DNA of 64,000 nt from Arcobacter sp. (GCA_002869535.1 PKUK01000003.1:212-64211); one strand, 5' to 3'. Positions 9,831-20,442 are shown, numbered from the stretch's first letter. Program-made: numbers and translations. Notes: generated by a model not told the origin, from the letters alone.

Positions 9831-11348
9831 TTATTTTGCACTAAAAACAGTTTTAAACTCTTCTAACGCAGATTTTAAATTATCTTCAGTATCTTCGTCT
9901 AATTTTTTCTTAGATTTAATATCATCTAAGATATTTGAGTATTTTTGCTCAATAAAAGCATGTAATTCACTCTCAAATCTAACAACATCAGAAACTGCAA
10001 TATCATTTAAATATCCCTTAGTTCCAGCATAAATAATTACAACTTGTTTTTCAATAACTAAAGGCTTATTAACACCTTGTTTTAATACTTCTACCATTCT
10101 TTGACCAAGTTCAAGTTCTCTTCTTGTACTCTCATCAAGATCAGATGCGAACTGAGCAAATGCTTCAAGCTCTCTATATTGTGCAAGTGATAATTTTAAA
10201 GTACCAGCAACTTGCTTAGTAGCTTTAATTTGTGCAGCTCCACCAACTCTTGATACTGATAAACCAACATTAATAGCTGGTCTAATACCTGAGTTGAAAA
10301 GGTTAGTTTCTAGGAAGATTTGACCATCTGTAATAGAAATAACGTTTGTAGGAATATATGCAGCAACATCCCCTGCTTGTGTTTCAATGATAGGTAATGC
10401 AGTCATAGACCCAGCACCTTTTTCATCTGACATTTTTGCAGCTCTCTCAAGTAGTCTTGAGTGTAGGTAGAATACATCCCCTGGATATGCTTCTCGACCT
10501 GGAGGTCTTCTTAAAATTAATGACATTTCTCTATATGCAACTGCATGTTTAGATAAATCATCATAAATAATTAAAGCATGTTTACCATTGTCTCTAAAAT
10601 ACTCACCAATTGTAACACCTGTATATGGTGCTAAAAATTGTAATGCAGCAGAATCAGCAGCTGCAGCGTTAACTACAATTGTATAATCCATTGCACCAGA
10701 TTCTTCTAATGTTCTAACAACAGAAGCAACTGAAGATGATTTTTGACCAATTGCAACGTAAATACAAATTACATCTTCACCTTTTTGGTTAAGAATCGTA
10801 TCAATAGCAACAGTTGTTTTACCAGTTTGTCTATCTCCAATAATAAGCTCTCTTTGCCCTCTTCCAATTGGAACAAGAGCATCAATTGCTTTAATACCTG
10901 TTTGTAATGGTTCATGAACTGATTTTCTAGCCATGATTCCAGGAGCTTTTTCTTCAACAAGCTTATGCTCTGCTGCTTCAATAGTCCCTTTTCCATCAAC
11001 TGGCTCACCTAATGCATTAACAACTCTTCCAACCATAGCATCACCAACTTGTGTTTCTAATAGTTTTCCAACTCTCTTACAAGAAGAACCTTCTCTTAAT
11101 CCATTACCAGAACCAAGAACAACAACACCAACTGAAGCCTCTTCAAGGTTAGCAGCTAATCCTCTTTCACCATTCTCAAATTCTACAATTTCACCAGCCA
11201 TAATATTTTTAAGACCGTAAACTTGAGCAATACCATCTGCATATGAGATTATTTTACCAGTCTCATTTACATCAACATTTAATTCAAAGTTATCAATTCT
11301 TTCTTTGATGATCGAACTGATTTCATCAGCTTGAATTTTTGCACCCAT
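9831..11348 (-). CDS. atpA: F1Fo ATP synthase alpha subunit
   Basis: Non-catalytic nucleotide-binding subunit of the F1 hexamer. The 505-residue length is typical. It has P-loop GDRQTGKT (residues 171-178), the family signature [17 protein letters not shown] and the arginine-finger region within it. It follows atpH by 21 bases and precedes atpG by 10. Confidence 0.98.
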   Translation of the reverse strand: MGAKIQADEISSIIKERIDNFELNVDVNETGKIISYADGIAQVYGLKNIMAGEIVEFENGERGLAANLEEASVGVVVLGSGNGLREGSSCKRVGKLLETQVGDAMVGRVVNALGEPVDGKGTIEAAEHKLVEEKAPGIMARKSVHEPLQTGIKAIDALVPIGRGQRELIIGDRQTGKTTVAIDTILNQKGEDVICIYVAIGQKSSSVASVVRTLEESGAMDYTIVVNAAAADSAALQFLAPYTGVTIGEYFRDNGKHALIIYDDLSKHAVAYREMSLILRRPPGREAYPGDVFYLHSRLLERAAKMSDEKGAGSMTALPIIETQAGDVAAYIPTNVISITDGQIFLETNLFNSGIRPAINVGLSVSRVGGAAQIKATKQVAGTLKLSLAQYRELEAFAQFASDLDESTRRELELGQRMVEVLKQGVNKPLVIEKQVVIIYAGTKGYLNDIAVSDVVRFESELHAFIEQKYSNILDDIKSKKKLDEDTEDNLKSALEEFKTVFSAK

Positions 11349-11369
11349 TCAATTTCTCCTTTATAAGTT

Positions 11370-11900
11370 CTAAACTGCTTTTAAAATATGATTTATCATT
11401 TGTGACTTAAGTCTATCTTTTGAGAAAGAAATCTCAACCCCAAGTCCATCAATATCAACTTTAATACCATCATAATCACATACATCTTGAGTTAAAGATA
11501 ATTTAACATCAAATTTCTTACTAAATTGCTCTGCAATAGAGTTTATATACTGCTCAGATAAAGCATTGTTTGTATAAACAACACCTTCATAACTATTTCC
11601 CATTGCTCCAATTTTAGCTTTTAATTCAGCAACAATAAATGGAATTAATTCTAATCTTTTTTTACTACCTAACAATTTTATTAAATTTTTTGTAGTATCA
11701 GAAGTATTATCAATCAACGAAATAATTAAATCCGCTTTTTGACTCTCTTTAACTTCAATAGAAGATATTATTGAGATAAACTTATCATCAGCAAATGCTT
11801 TTGAAATTTCACTTAATTCATTATAAATTGAAGTTGCAGCAGCTACATCTTTACCATCTAATAATGCTTTAACGTATCTTTTTGCAATTAAATCATTCAT
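11370..11900 (-). CDS. atpH: F1Fo ATP synthase delta subunit
   Basis: Peripheral-stalk subunit joining the b dimer to F1. The 176 residues show the OSCP-like N-terminal helical domain (MNDLIAKRYVKALLDG) and the C-terminal segment with DIDGLGVEISFSKDRLKSQM. Sequence in this family is poorly conserved, so the position between atpF and atpA carries much of the call. It overlaps atpF by one base at the stop-start junction. Confidence 0.93.
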   Translation of the reverse strand: MNDLIAKRYVKALLDGKDVAAATSIYNELSEISKAFADDKFISIISSIEVKESQKADLIISLIDNTSDTTKNLIKLLGSKKRLELIPFIVAELKAKIGAMGNSYEGVVYTNNALSEQYINSIAEQFSKKFDVKLSLTQDVCDYDGIKVDIDGLGVEISFSKDRLKSQMINHILKAV

Positions 11901-12415
11901 TACGCCACCTTCTTAAGTACAATATTTGCTAATTCATCTTGCGATAAAGAAATATTGTCAGATTTTAGTAGCTCTTCTAGAATCTCTTCTACAATTTGTC
12001 TTTGTAGTTTTCTAGTTTCAACTTCGATTTTTTCATCAAAGTTTCTGTTTAATTGAGCAATCTCATTGTCAACTGCATCTGCAACTTTTTGTTTCAATGC
12101 ACCCACTTCAGATTTTGCAAGTTCAACAGTCTCTGCTGCTAGTTTTTTTGCATTTTCAAGTTTTGCAGCCGCTTCATCGACTTTTGCTTGAGATGCTTTT
12201 AAAGTATCTTGTACTTTATCTAATTCAGATTGAATTTCTAAAGTTCTATTTGCAAAAAAAGCTTTAATTTTATCGGCTAATAAATACCATAAAATTCCAG
12301 CAAAAATTACAAAGTTAACGGTTCTTTGAATAATATCAGTTTCCGCACCTTCACTATTAGCAAATAATGCTACAGGAGCTAAAGCTAATAAAGTTAATAA
12401 TAGTAATTTTTTCAC
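11900..12415 (-). CDS. atpF: F1Fo ATP synthase b subunit
   Basis: Peripheral-stalk b subunit. The N terminus looks like a signal sequence (MKKLLLLTLLALAPVALFAN) followed by the membrane anchor (NFVIFAGILWYLLADKI, residues about 33-49) and a long charged helix to residue 171. The leader-like start is also seen in other Campylobacterota b subunits. It is paired with atpF' immediately upstream, giving a b/b' heterodimer. Confidence 0.93.
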   Translation of the reverse strand: MKKLLLLTLLALAPVALFANSEGAETDIIQRTVNFVIFAGILWYLLADKIKAFFANRTLEIQSELDKVQDTLKASQAKVDEAAAKLENAKKLAAETVELAKSEVGALKQKVADAVDNEIAQLNRNFDEKIEVETRKLQRQIVEEILEELLKSDNISLSQDELANIVLKKVA

Positions 12416-12425
12416 TTTCTCTCCC

Positions 12426-12848
12426 TTATATCGAGCTTAATTTAGCTTTTAAGCTCTCATTAAATTGAGGCATTGAAGCAATTAATGAATCTTTTAAAGC
12501 TTTTGAATCATTTTCTAATGAAACTTTGAAATCAGCATATTTAGCTTCTATATCTGATTTTGCAGTTTCTAATTTTGAATCAGCAACTTTTTTAGCTTCG
12601 TTTAAAGCTTCCTCTCTAATTGCAGCAGCTTCTTTTTTAGCCTTTGCAATAACATCATTTGCTTCAGCCAGCATTCCATCTACATCAGCTGTGTTTGACT
12701 TTGCATTCTCTAAATCACTTTTTATAGATATTGCTCTTTCATCCATATGCTTTAGTAGAGGTGTAAATAGACAACTGTTTAGTCTGGCAAGTACTAACAA
12801 GAAAATAATACCAGAGCTAAGCAACAATACAGGACTTATGTCTAACAT
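12426..12848 (-). CDS. atpF': F1Fo ATP synthase b' subunit
   Basis: Second, divergent peripheral-stalk b subunit. It has one N-terminal membrane anchor (PVLLLSSGIIFLLVLARLN) and an amphipathic Ala/Lys/Glu-rich helix up to residue 140. Two b-type genes in tandem, b' first, is the arrangement known in Helicobacter and relatives. It is the first atp gene here. About 100 bases separate it from parB, enough for a promoter, though none was clear. Confidence 0.9.
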   Translation of the reverse strand: MLDISPVLLLSSGIIFLLVLARLNSCLFTPLLKHMDERAISIKSDLENAKSNTADVDGMLAEANDVIAKAKKEAAAIREEALNEAKKVADSKLETAKSDIEAKYADFKVSLENDSKALKDSLIASMPQFNESLKAKLSSI

Positions 12849-12951
12849 TCATTCCTCCATATTTTTTACAGTTTAGTTTGACTAAAACTGATAAATTCTA
12901 GCGAATAATTCTATAAAAATATATTAAATGGGTTAATTTGTTAAATAAAAT

Positions 12952-13830
12952 TTATAAAGTGTTACGAAAGTAATTAGATATCTTTTCAATATACTCTTGA
13001 GATTTAATTTCTATCTTAAAACAGTTCTTTTCTAATTTTACTTTTAGATTGTTTTTAGATAATTCATCAACAACACTATTAAGTGGATTTAAATCATAAT
13101 TTTTAGGTGTTGATTTGCTTTTTATTTTAGTTTTTGTATCTGGGGCTTTAATATCTTTTATTAATTGCTCAGTTTCACGTACAGAAAGTTTTTGACCAAT
13201 GACACTATCAGTAATTTTTCTTTGAGTATCATCATCAAGTCCAATCATAACTTTTGCATGACCAGCAGTTATTTTTTCATTTGCTAACATTTGCTGTACA
13301 TATGAAGAGAGTTGTAATAATCTTAATGTATTTGTAATAGAAGTTCTACTTTTAAAAACTTTTAAAGATAACTCATCATGTGTTAATGAGTGTTCATTAA
13401 TAAGTTGAGCATAAGAGTAAGCTAATTCAATAATGTTTAAATCATCTCTTTGAATATTTTAAATAAGAGCAACTTCTCTTAATTTCTCATCATCAAGATC
13501 CATTATAGTAGCTTTTATTTTATCAATATTTGCTAATTTATGAGCTCTTAATCTTCTCTCACCAGCAATTAAAATATACTCTCCATAAACATTTGATTCA
13601 ACAACTGTAATTGCTTGAATTAAGCCATGCTCTTTTATAGATTCACTTAACTCTTTTAATTTATCTTCATCAAATATTTTTCTAGGTTGTGCTGGATTTG
13701 GTTTTATACAATTTACATCTAAATAGATGTCCATACCACCAGTTTTTGAAGAGTTATTATTACTTTCATAAGCTGATTCAACTTCACCTAATAACTCACC
13801 TAAACCTCTACCTAATGCTGCCTTTGCCAT
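12952..13830 (-). pseudogene. parB: parB (chromosome partitioning), interrupted by in-frame TAA
   Basis: CTP-dependent DNA clamp that binds parS and works with ParA in chromosome segregation. The first 123 codons encode the start and most of the ParB N-terminal domain, including NPAQPRKIF and the CTP-binding GERRLRAHKLA. Codon 124 is TAA (13461-13459). Reading on gives NIQRDDLNIIELAYSY, the helix-turn-helix region and the C terminus, for 292 residues in total. The interrupted position is the near-invariant Glu of the ALIENIQR motif, so GAA to TAA is the simple explanation. The downstream part has its own in-frame ATG at 13290 but no clear ribosome site. Confidence 0.9.
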
Positions 13831-13833
13831 TTT

Positions 13834-14610
13834 TTATCCTGCTATTGCTTTTGCTAAATTTGTATAAGCTTTTGTACCAGTTGCTGTTGCATCATAAAGC
13901 ATAATTGGCTTTCCAAAACTAGGAGATTCTGCTAGTTTTATGTTTCTTGGTATTACAACATATGAACTACCATCTATTTTAAATAATTTACTCTCAAAGT
14001 GTTGTGCCAAGTCTGCAAATACTTGTTTTGCTAAATTGTTTTGTGCACTGTACATTGTAGGAAGAAATCCTCTAATTTGTAGCTGTCTATTTATAGTTTG
14101 TTTTACTAATTTAATAGTATTTAGTAATTGTGCTAAACCTTCTAATGCAAAGAATTCACACTGTATTGGTATTAATACTGAGTTTGAAGCACTTAATGTA
14201 TTTATCGTAATTGGTCCTAAAGCAGGAGGTGAATCAATTATAATATAATCAAAATCTTTTTTAATAGGGTCAATTTTTCTTTTTAATATTAATTCTCTAT
14301 CTTTTGTATTTTTATAAAACTCTTTTTCAATACCAACTAATCCGATATTTGATGGTGCTACCTTTAAGTTGTCTATTTCTGAGTCTAAAATGATTTCGTT
14401 AAGTTCTTTTGTTCCAAGCATTACATGATAAATATTATATTCATAAGTATCCCTATGAAATCCTAAACTTGTAGTTGCATTTGATTGTGGGTCTGCATCT
14501 ATGAGTAATACTTTCTTCCCTTGTAAGGCTAATGCTGCACTTAAATTAACAGCTGTTGTTGTTTTACCAACTCCACCTTTTTGATTTGCTATTGTTATTA
14601 CTTCTGCCAT
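13834..14610 (-). CDS. parA: Chromosome-partitioning ATPase ParA/Soj
   Basis: Deviant Walker ATPase that moves ParB-bound origins over the nucleoid. It has the deviant P-loop KGGVGKTT near residue 11-18, a Walker A' region (LIDADPQSN) and the switch IDSPPALGP. About 258 residues, typical of chromosomal Soj. ATGATG at 14613-14608 gives two possible starts. The second, giving MAEVITIANQKGG, fits the family. Both overlap the birA stop, so birA-parA-parB are coupled. Confidence 0.95.
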   Translation of the reverse strand: MAEVITIANQKGGVGKTTTAVNLSAALALQGKKVLLIDADPQSNATTSLGFHRDTYEYNIYHVMLGTKELNEIILDSEIDNLKVAPSNIGLVGIEKEFYKNTKDRELILKRKIDPIKKDFDYIIIDSPPALGPITINTLSASNSVLIPIQCEFFALEGLAQLLNTIKLVKQTINRQLQIRGFLPTMYSAQNNLAKQVFADLAQHFESKLFKIDGSSYVVIPRNIKLAESPSFGKPIMLYDATATGTKAYTNLAKAIAG

Positions 14611-15245
14611 CATCTTAGACTAAAAACCTTTTTATTATTTATATTTATTGAACCATCACTATTTAACTGTGCATTGATTAAGGGTATTTTTTCATTGTTA
14701 ATTGTTGCGTATAAATTTTTACTTCTGCTGAATTCTACCACATATTCTTTTAAAATATCCTCCCAAAGGATTTTTTTTTCAATATTTTTGAAATATAATT
14801 TAAATAATTCTTTTACATCAATTTTTATATCTAGTTTTAAAAACTCATTATTAACATTATTTAAATTTAATCCTATTCCACAATAGACTAAACCATTTGA
14901 TACAGACGTAATAGTCCCACCTATCTTATTATTATCTATATAAAAATCATTGGGCCATTTAAGCCATAATTTTGAACCAAAACTTTTTAAAATCTTTTTT
15001 AAAATATAAGAAAAATAAATAGATGCACTCTGAATTTGTAGGTCAGGTGGTAAATCTTCTTGTTTTATTACAAAGGAAAAGAACAAGTTTCCTTTAACTC
15101 CTACCCAAGAATTGCCACGACTACCAATACCAGAAGTCTGCTCTTGTGTTGCGATACACAAATTGTTTGTATAACCATTTTGTTTAATATAATTTTTTAA
15201 GTAAGTGTGTGTTGAATCAACACTTTGTAGATATCTTATTTCCAT
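14610..15245 (-). CDS. birA: Biotin--[acetyl-CoA-carboxylase] ligase
   Basis: Attaches biotin to the biotin carboxyl carrier protein. This is the monofunctional form: 211 residues with no N-terminal DNA-binding domain, so it is not expected to repress bio genes. Visible motifs are the biotinyl-AMP loop (SGIGSRGNSW), KWPNDFY and the KIGGT lysine. It precedes parA with a stop-start overlap. The nearby bioA at 47.4-48.6 kb is the other biotin gene in the window. Confidence 0.92.
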   Translation of the reverse strand: MEIRYLQSVDSTHTYLKNYIKQNGYTNNLCIATQEQTSGIGSRGNSWVGVKGNLFFSFVIKQEDLPPDLQIQSASIYFSYILKKILKSFGSKLWLKWPNDFYIDNNKIGGTITSVSNGLVYCGIGLNLNNVNNEFLKLDIKIDVKELFKLYFKNIEKKILWEDILKEYVVEFSRSKNLYATINNEKIPLINAQLNSDGSININNKKVFSLR

Positions 15246-15327
15246 AAAAAGATTATACTAAATATAATTTCAAGTTCATATTAATAAAGTTATATATATA
15301 ATAATTACTTTTAAATTTGGAGAGATA

Positions 15328-16221
15328 ATGTTAGATCCCGTTTTACCAATTGCTTTATATTTAATAATTGGATACTTTTTTAAAGTTTTTATAAAAGACC
15401 ATTCTCAAGCCTTAGTTGATTTTGTAATATACTTTTCATTACCAGCAATGGTTTTTATAAAAATTTACCCACTTGTTTTAGACTTAAAAATTTTAAATTT
15501 GATAATTATGTTCAATGGAATAATTTTGATAAATCTTATTTTGACATATTATCTAGGGAAGTTCTTTAAATTTGACAAAAAAACTTTGGCAACTTTTATA
15601 GTAGTTGGAACTTTTGGTAATACCTCATTTATAGGATTTTCATATATTGATGCTTTTTATGGTCAAGATTATGTGGTATATGCACTTATTTATGATCTGT
15701 TTGGTTCTTTTTTATTAGTAGTATCACTTGGAACTATAATTATAAATTGGGGTAGTGGTCAAGTTGTGAAATTTAAAGCAATGACTAGAAAAGTAATTTT
15801 TTTTCCACCTATTATAATGTTTTTTGTAACTATATTTTTAAAACTCTTTACAGTTCCTGTTTTTGTGATAAATACAGCAGAAGCAGTTGGTGCTACCTTA
15901 GTTCCACTTGCAATGATTGCAATAGGGATGAAGTTAGAACTTAAAAATATTTTTTATAAATTTAAAACTACTACTTTACTTTTAACAGTAAAAATGTTTG
16001 TAATGCCAATACTTGTAATGATAGGATTCTCAATATTTTATAATCTTGATGAAACTTGGAGTAAAGTTACAATCTTAGAAGTTGCAATGCCTCCTATGAC
16101 TACAGCTGTGATTTTGGCTATTCAGGGTGGTTTAGATGAAAGATTAGCAATTAATTCTTTAGTTTTAGGTGTTTTGATTTCACTATTGAGTGTAACAGGT
16201 TTTTATTTCTATTTAGCCTGA
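15328..16221 (+). CDS. AEC-family (auxin efflux carrier) transporter
   Basis: Inner-membrane permease of the AEC family, which export or import small organic anions. The substrate cannot be read from the sequence. The 297 residues contain about ten hydrophobic helices. The first half has NTSFIGFSYIDAFYG and the second has GATLVPLAMIAIGMKL and AMPPMTTAVILA, both characteristic of the family repeats. A good ribosome site (GGAGAG) precedes the ATG. It is divergent from birA and overlaps the convergent kinase gene by 13 bases at its 3' end. Confidence 0.85.
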   Translation: MLDPVLPIALYLIIGYFFKVFIKDHSQALVDFVIYFSLPAMVFIKIYPLVLDLKILNLIIMFNGIILINLILTYYLGKFFKFDKKTLATFIVVGTFGNTSFIGFSYIDAFYGQDYVVYALIYDLFGSFLLVVSLGTIIINWGSGQVVKFKAMTRKVIFFPPIIMFFVTIFLKLFTVPVFVINTAEAVGATLVPLAMIAIGMKLELKNIFYKFKTTTLLLTVKMFVMPILVMIGFSIFYNLDETWSKVTILEVAMPPMTTAVILAIQGGLDERLAINSLVLGVLISLLSVTGFYFYLA

Positions 16222-17585
16222 AATTCTATAGTGAATAAGGCCCCTTTGCATTGTTTATTTTCATATTCAAATTGACAATTTTCAGCCTTAATATTACCAC
16301 TAAAACTTTTTTCAACAATTACTTTTGTCATATATAGACCTATTCCGGTCCCTTTGTGTTCATCTTTAGTTGTGAAGTTTTTTCTAAATATTTTTTTTAA
16401 ATATTTTTCTTCTATTCCACCTGCATTATCTTTTATTTTTATATAAATAGTATTATTTATCTTTTCTAAGTAGATAAAAATAATTTTCTTGATATCTTCA
16501 TTATTTATATAAAATGCATCTTTTGAATTTTGTAAAATATTTAATAAAGCTTGCTTTAATTCATTTTCAAAACCATAATAAGTTAAACTTTTATCCAAAT
16601 AATATTTTACTTCAATTTTATTTTCATATAAAGAGGCATTTGTTATTGATACACTTTGATGTATATTACTAGCGATATTAAACTCTTTTGCTGACTTGTC
16701 AATTCTATAAAAATCCCTAAAATCATCAATTGTTTCTGAAAGATATTTTGTAGTATCAACTATTTTATTTAAGCCATCAATAGTCTCATTTTTATTATAA
16801 TTATCAAGCTCTATATTGTAACTAAGACCACTTGCAAGTGTAGATATAGCACTTAAAGGCTGTCTCCATTGATGGGCAATATTGCCTATCATTTCCCCCA
16901 TAGATGCAAGTTTTGATTGATGATAAATTATTGCTGATTTTTTTTCATTTTCACCTATTTCGTGTTCTACTTTTTTAGTTAATTTTTCATTTGCAACTTT
17001 TAGTTCATCATTTAACTCTTTTAACTTTAAAGAATCATTCTCTGCTTGTGAAATAGTTAAAGCAATAAGAGAACTAACGATTGATAGGGTATCTTTATCT
17101 TTTTCTTTAAAATCGACTTTTTTCCCACTTCTCAATTTATTTATCAATTGAATAACACCTAGTTTACTATTATCTATAGGATGTATAATTGGGGCAGTAA
17201 TTAAGGAGTATGTTTCATAATTATTATTCTTATCATACTCTTTAACTCCCAAAAATTCATATTTGTTGGTATTATAAATATCATTTACAACAATAATTTT
17301 TTCTTTTAAGAGTGAATCTACTGCAATGTATTTATTATTTTTATCAAGTGGAAGTTTTAGACCTTTTAAATCTAAGTATTGAAGATAAATTTGTTCGTAA
17401 TTCATAAAATCATTTTGAAATACTTTAAAATCTAAAGAGTCTCCATTTATTGTGTATATAGACCCTGCTTCAGCATTAAGTACTTCTCTTGTTTGTTTCA
17501 ATATTTTATGTAATAAAACATCAAATCCATTTATTTTAAAAAGTTTTAAATCATATATATTACAATTTTTACCATTTTTTTTCAT
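16209..17585 (-). CDS. GAF-domain sensor histidine kinase
   Basis: Soluble two-component sensor. It has an N-terminal GAF-type domain (about residues 20-180; AEAGSIYTINGDSLDF, LGVIQLINK), a short coiled coil (about 180-220), an H-box MGEMIGNIAHQWRQPLSAIS (phospho-His near 240) and an HATPase domain with N-box ILQNSKDAF, G1 KDNAGGIE and GTGIGLYMTKV. No transmembrane helix, so it should sense a cytosolic signal. No response regulator is adjacent. The H-box closely matches those of the kinases at 41772 and 48702. Confidence 0.88.
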   Translation of the reverse strand: MKKNGKNCNIYDLKLFKINGFDVLLHKILKQTREVLNAEAGSIYTINGDSLDFKVFQNDFMNYEQIYLQYLDLKGLKLPLDKNNKYIAVDSLLKEKIIVVNDIYNTNKYEFLGVKEYDKNNNYETYSLITAPIIHPIDNSKLGVIQLINKLRSGKKVDFKEKDKDTLSIVSSLIALTISQAENDSLKLKELNDELKVANEKLTKKVEHEIGENEKKSAIIYHQSKLASMGEMIGNIAHQWRQPLSAISTLASGLSYNIELDNYNKNETIDGLNKIVDTTKYLSETIDDFRDFYRIDKSAKEFNIASNIHQSVSITNASLYENKIEVKYYLDKSLTYYGFENELKQALLNILQNSKDAFYINNEDIKKIIFIYLEKINNTIYIKIKDNAGGIEEKYLKKIFRKNFTTKDEHKGTGIGLYMTKVIVEKSFSGNIKAENCQFEYENKQCKGALFTIEFQAK

Positions 17586-17627
17586 TTTATTACTTTAAGA
17601 TTGTAGTTTTATAAATAATATAATAAA

Positions 17628-18548
17628 TTAAATTAAAATATCCCCTATAGAAACTCTTTGACCTTTAATATAATCAATTGAATTTATAGCTTTTTTAGAA
17701 GGTGCTTGTAGTGTTTTGATTTTTATACTACCCTTTTTACAAGCAATAGATATGCCCATATCATCAATAGCTAATATCTCACCTGCATTATTAATAGACT
17801 CATCTTCAAGTAGTGAGATATCTTTTAATTTTAGTCCTGATTTCAAATAAATTCCAGGCCAATAAGAGTATGCTTTATATTTTTGATAAACTTTTTTTGC
17901 ATCACTAAAACTTACTTCCCCATACTCTTTTTTTATCTTTTTACAAAAACTCACTTCTGATTCATTTTGTCTTTTAGGATTTATATTTTCAAAGTTTTCT
18001 AAGGTTTCAATTGTTAGTTTTGCTGCTAATGTTGAGAGCTGTGAAAATAGTTCTGCCACTTCCATATTAAAAGGTATTTTAAAATATTTCAAAGCTAAAA
18101 CATCTCCACTGTCAAGTCCCTCTTCCATAAGCATAGAAGTAACTCCCGTATAAGTATCTGCATTAAGAAGTGCTTCTTGAATAGGACTTGCACCTCTATA
18201 TTTAGGTAATAAAGAGGCATGTAAATTAATACAAGGTGCAATATCTAAAATCTCTTTAGGAAGTATTTGTCCATAAGCAGCTACGATTATGAAATCAGGA
18301 TTTAAAGATGCTAACTGTTCTTCAACTTCCTTATTTCCTCTTAATTTTTCTGGCTGAAAAATAGGAGTTGAGATATTATTATCTAAGCAATACTGTTTTA
18401 TATGTGGAGGAGTCATTATTTGCTTTCTTCCAACAGGCTTATCAGGCTGAGTGAAAAGAGCAAGAACTTCATAACCTTCTTTTATTATTGCATCAAAAAT
18501 TATTGTTGCATAATCAGGCGTTCCCATAAAAACAATTTTTTTAGACAT
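17628..18548 (-). CDS. fmt: Methionyl-tRNA formyltransferase
   Basis: Formylates initiator Met-tRNA using 10-formyltetrahydrofolate. The 306-residue length is normal. N-terminal formyltransferase domain with VFMGTPDYA, the catalytic region INLHASLLPKYRGASPIQ and GVTSMLMEEGLDSGD, then a C-terminal OB-like domain containing KAYSYWPG. It shares one base with proB at the stop-start junction and belongs to the obgE-proB-fmt run. Confidence 0.96.
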   Translation of the reverse strand: MSKKIVFMGTPDYATIIFDAIIKEGYEVLALFTQPDKPVGRKQIMTPPHIKQYCLDNNISTPIFQPEKLRGNKEVEEQLASLNPDFIIVAAYGQILPKEILDIAPCINLHASLLPKYRGASPIQEALLNADTYTGVTSMLMEEGLDSGDVLALKYFKIPFNMEVAELFSQLSTLAAKLTIETLENFENINPKRQNESEVSFCKKIKKEYGEVSFSDAKKVYQKYKAYSYWPGIYLKSGLKLKDISLLEDESINNAGEILAIDDMGISIACKKGSIKIKTLQAPSKKAINSIDYIKGQRVSIGDILI

Positions 18549-19318
18549 TATTTTTTAGCCTTAAAAATTGTTCCGCTTTTGTAACTGTCATTTAATAAAT
18601 ACGCATATGCATTTTCCAAGTCAAAACCACTTGTTAAAAACATAGGTATATCATTTTTTAAAAGAAAGTCAGCAGCTTTTAGTTTTGTAGCAATTCCACC
18701 TGTTGCAAACTCTGTATTTGGAGTATGCTTCATATCAAGCATATCTGGCAATATTTCATTTACCTCTTTTTGAATAACAGCATCATCAAATTGATGTGGA
18801 TTTTTATTATAATAACCATCTATATCTGTCAAAATTGCTAACATATCTGCTTTAAAATGATATGTTACATGAGCAGCTAGTTGGTCATTGTCTCCAAATA
18901 ACAATTCATCCGTTGCAGTTACATCATTTTCATTTATAATTGGTAAAATATTATTTGCTAATAAAATCTCAATTGCACCTTTTGCATAGGCTGTTCTTTT
19001 TCTTGAATCAAAATCATCAGCAATAAGTAACATTTGTGCACAAATAATGTCATACTCTTTAAATCTTGTTTTATAATGCTTCATTAAAAGTGGTTGTCCA
19101 ATTGAAGCTAAAGCTTGTCTATTTGCAATATGCTTTTTATCTAACTGTAATGATGTAAATCCAGCAGCAACAGCTCCTGAACTTACAAGTATTACTTCAT
19201 ATTTTTTTTCATTTTTTAATTTTGCAATTAAATCAACAAGATTACTTAATCTTTCAAATGCAAGTTTCCCGTTTTCTGTTAAAACAGCACTTCCTACTTT
19301 TAAAACTAATCTTTTCAT
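18548..19318 (-). CDS. proB: Glutamate 5-kinase
   Basis: First step of proline synthesis, phosphorylating glutamate. Amino-acid kinase fold with KVGSAVLTENG at the N terminus, SSGAVAAG, NENDVTATDELLFGDNDQLAAHV and TEFATGGIATKLKAA. About 256 residues, so the C-terminal PUA domain of the E. coli enzyme is absent, as in many short ProB forms. The ATG at 19318 gives MKRLVLKVG and is preferred. An AAGG overlapping the end of obgE can serve as ribosome site. Confidence 0.93.
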   Translation of the reverse strand: MKRLVLKVGSAVLTENGKLAFERLSNLVDLIAKLKNEKKYEVILVSSGAVAAGFTSLQLDKKHIANRQALASIGQPLLMKHYKTRFKEYDIICAQMLLIADDFDSRKRTAYAKGAIEILLANNILPIINENDVTATDELLFGDNDQLAAHVTYHFKADMLAILTDIDGYYNKNPHQFDDAVIQKEVNEILPDMLDMKHTPNTEFATGGIATKLKAADFLLKNDIPMFLTSGFDLENAYAYLLNDSYKSGTIFKAKK

Positions 19319-19322
19319 TTTT

Positions 19323-20414
19323 TTATTTACCTTGAGCAATTAAATTATATAAAGCAAACTTTAATGAACCCACATTATTGTGTGTTACTGATGATATTGG
19401 TAATATAAAATATGGTTTAGAACTATCATATTTTTCATATACTGTATCTTGAATATAATATGTTAACTCTTTATCAAAACCAAACTCATTAGAACTTGTA
19501 ACTTCTAAACCTAGCTCTTTTATAAAGTTTTCAATATCACCACTTAAATCTTCACCATAATATGCATCTGTTTTAGTTAAAGCAATAGCATAATCTCTCT
19601 GGCTTAATTCTGATGAGAAGTTTTTCAACTCTTCTCTTAAAACATTAAATTGATCAATAGTTTTTCTATAATTTGTAATATCAATAGTAAAAAGTAGAGT
19701 TTTAGTTCTCTCAATATGTCTTAAGAACTCTAAACCTAAACCTTTACCTTCACTAGCTCCATCAATAATTCCTGGAATATCTGCCATTACAAAAGAGTTG
19801 AAATCACCAACTTCTACAACACCTAATTTTGGAGTTAAAGTAGTAAATTCATAATTTGCAACCTCTGGTGTTGCATTTGAAGTTGTAGATATTAAAGTTG
19901 ATTTACCAACATTTGGATATCCAACTAATCCTACATCAGCAATAAGTTTTAACTCTAATCTTAAATTCATAGTTTCACCAGGAAGTCCAGGTTGGAAATA
20001 AGTAGGTCTTTGATTTCTTGAGTTTTTAAAGTGAGTATTACCTAATCCACCTTTTCCACCTTCAAGTAAAAGTTTTTTATCACCCTCTTCAAGTAAATCC
20101 ATAATAACTTCATTGGTATCATCATTGATTACTTGTGTTCCTGGAGGTACAACTAGGATTAAAGCTTCTCCACTTTTACCAGTACATCTACTTCCTAGTC
20201 CTTGCTTTCCATTGTCAGCTTTTAACTTGTGCTTTCCTTTATACCAAGACAAAGTATCAGTGTTATTATCTACTAAAAAGTAAACATTTCCACCTTTTCC
20301 TCCATCTCCACCATCAGGACCACCTTTTACAACAAACTTTTCTCTTCTAAATGAGGCACAACCTTGTCCACCTTTTCCTGAAGAGATACTAAATTTTACG
20401 CTATCTATAAACAT
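19323..20414 (-). CDS. obgE: Obg-family GTPase ObgE/CgtA
   Basis: Ribosome-associated GTPase needed for 50S assembly and growth control. The Gly-rich Obg fold occupies residues 1-157 ([12 protein letters not shown]), then the G domain with G1 GYPNVGKS (about 165-172), [16 protein letters not shown] and the TKTD G4 motif, to residue 363. It is encoded after rplU-rpmA, the widespread L21-L27-Obg order, but separated from rpmA by a terminator and a long inverted repeat. Confidence 0.97.
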   Translation of the reverse strand: MFIDSVKFSISSGKGGQGCASFRREKFVVKGGPDGGDGGKGGNVYFLVDNNTDTLSWYKGKHKLKADNGKQGLGSRCTGKSGEALILVVPPGTQVINDDTNEVIMDLLEEGDKKLLLEGGKGGLGNTHFKNSRNQRPTYFQPGLPGETMNLRLELKLIADVGLVGYPNVGKSTLISTTSNATPEVANYEFTTLTPKLGVVEVGDFNSFVMADIPGIIDGASEGKGLGLEFLRHIERTKTLLFTIDITNYRKTIDQFNVLREELKNFSSELSQRDYAIALTKTDAYYGEDLSGDIENFIKELGLEVTSSNEFGFDKELTYYIQDTVYEKYDSSKPYFILPISSVTHNNVGSLKFALYNLIAQGK

Positions 20415-20442
20415 TACAAACCTTTTAAATAATCCATGTAAC

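Noticed and set aside
10933-11220. Plus-strand frames opposite atpA, mnmE, clpB, purH and others
   Set aside because: They lie wholly inside well-supported genes on the other strand and have low-complexity Ser/Leu/Ile/Phe-rich translations with no recognisable family or ribosome site.
13171-13186. parS-like GTTTCACGT inside parB
   Set aside because: Only the left half and centre of the 16-bp parS palindrome match, and the bases encode the conserved SVRETE of ParB itself, so coding constraint explains it.
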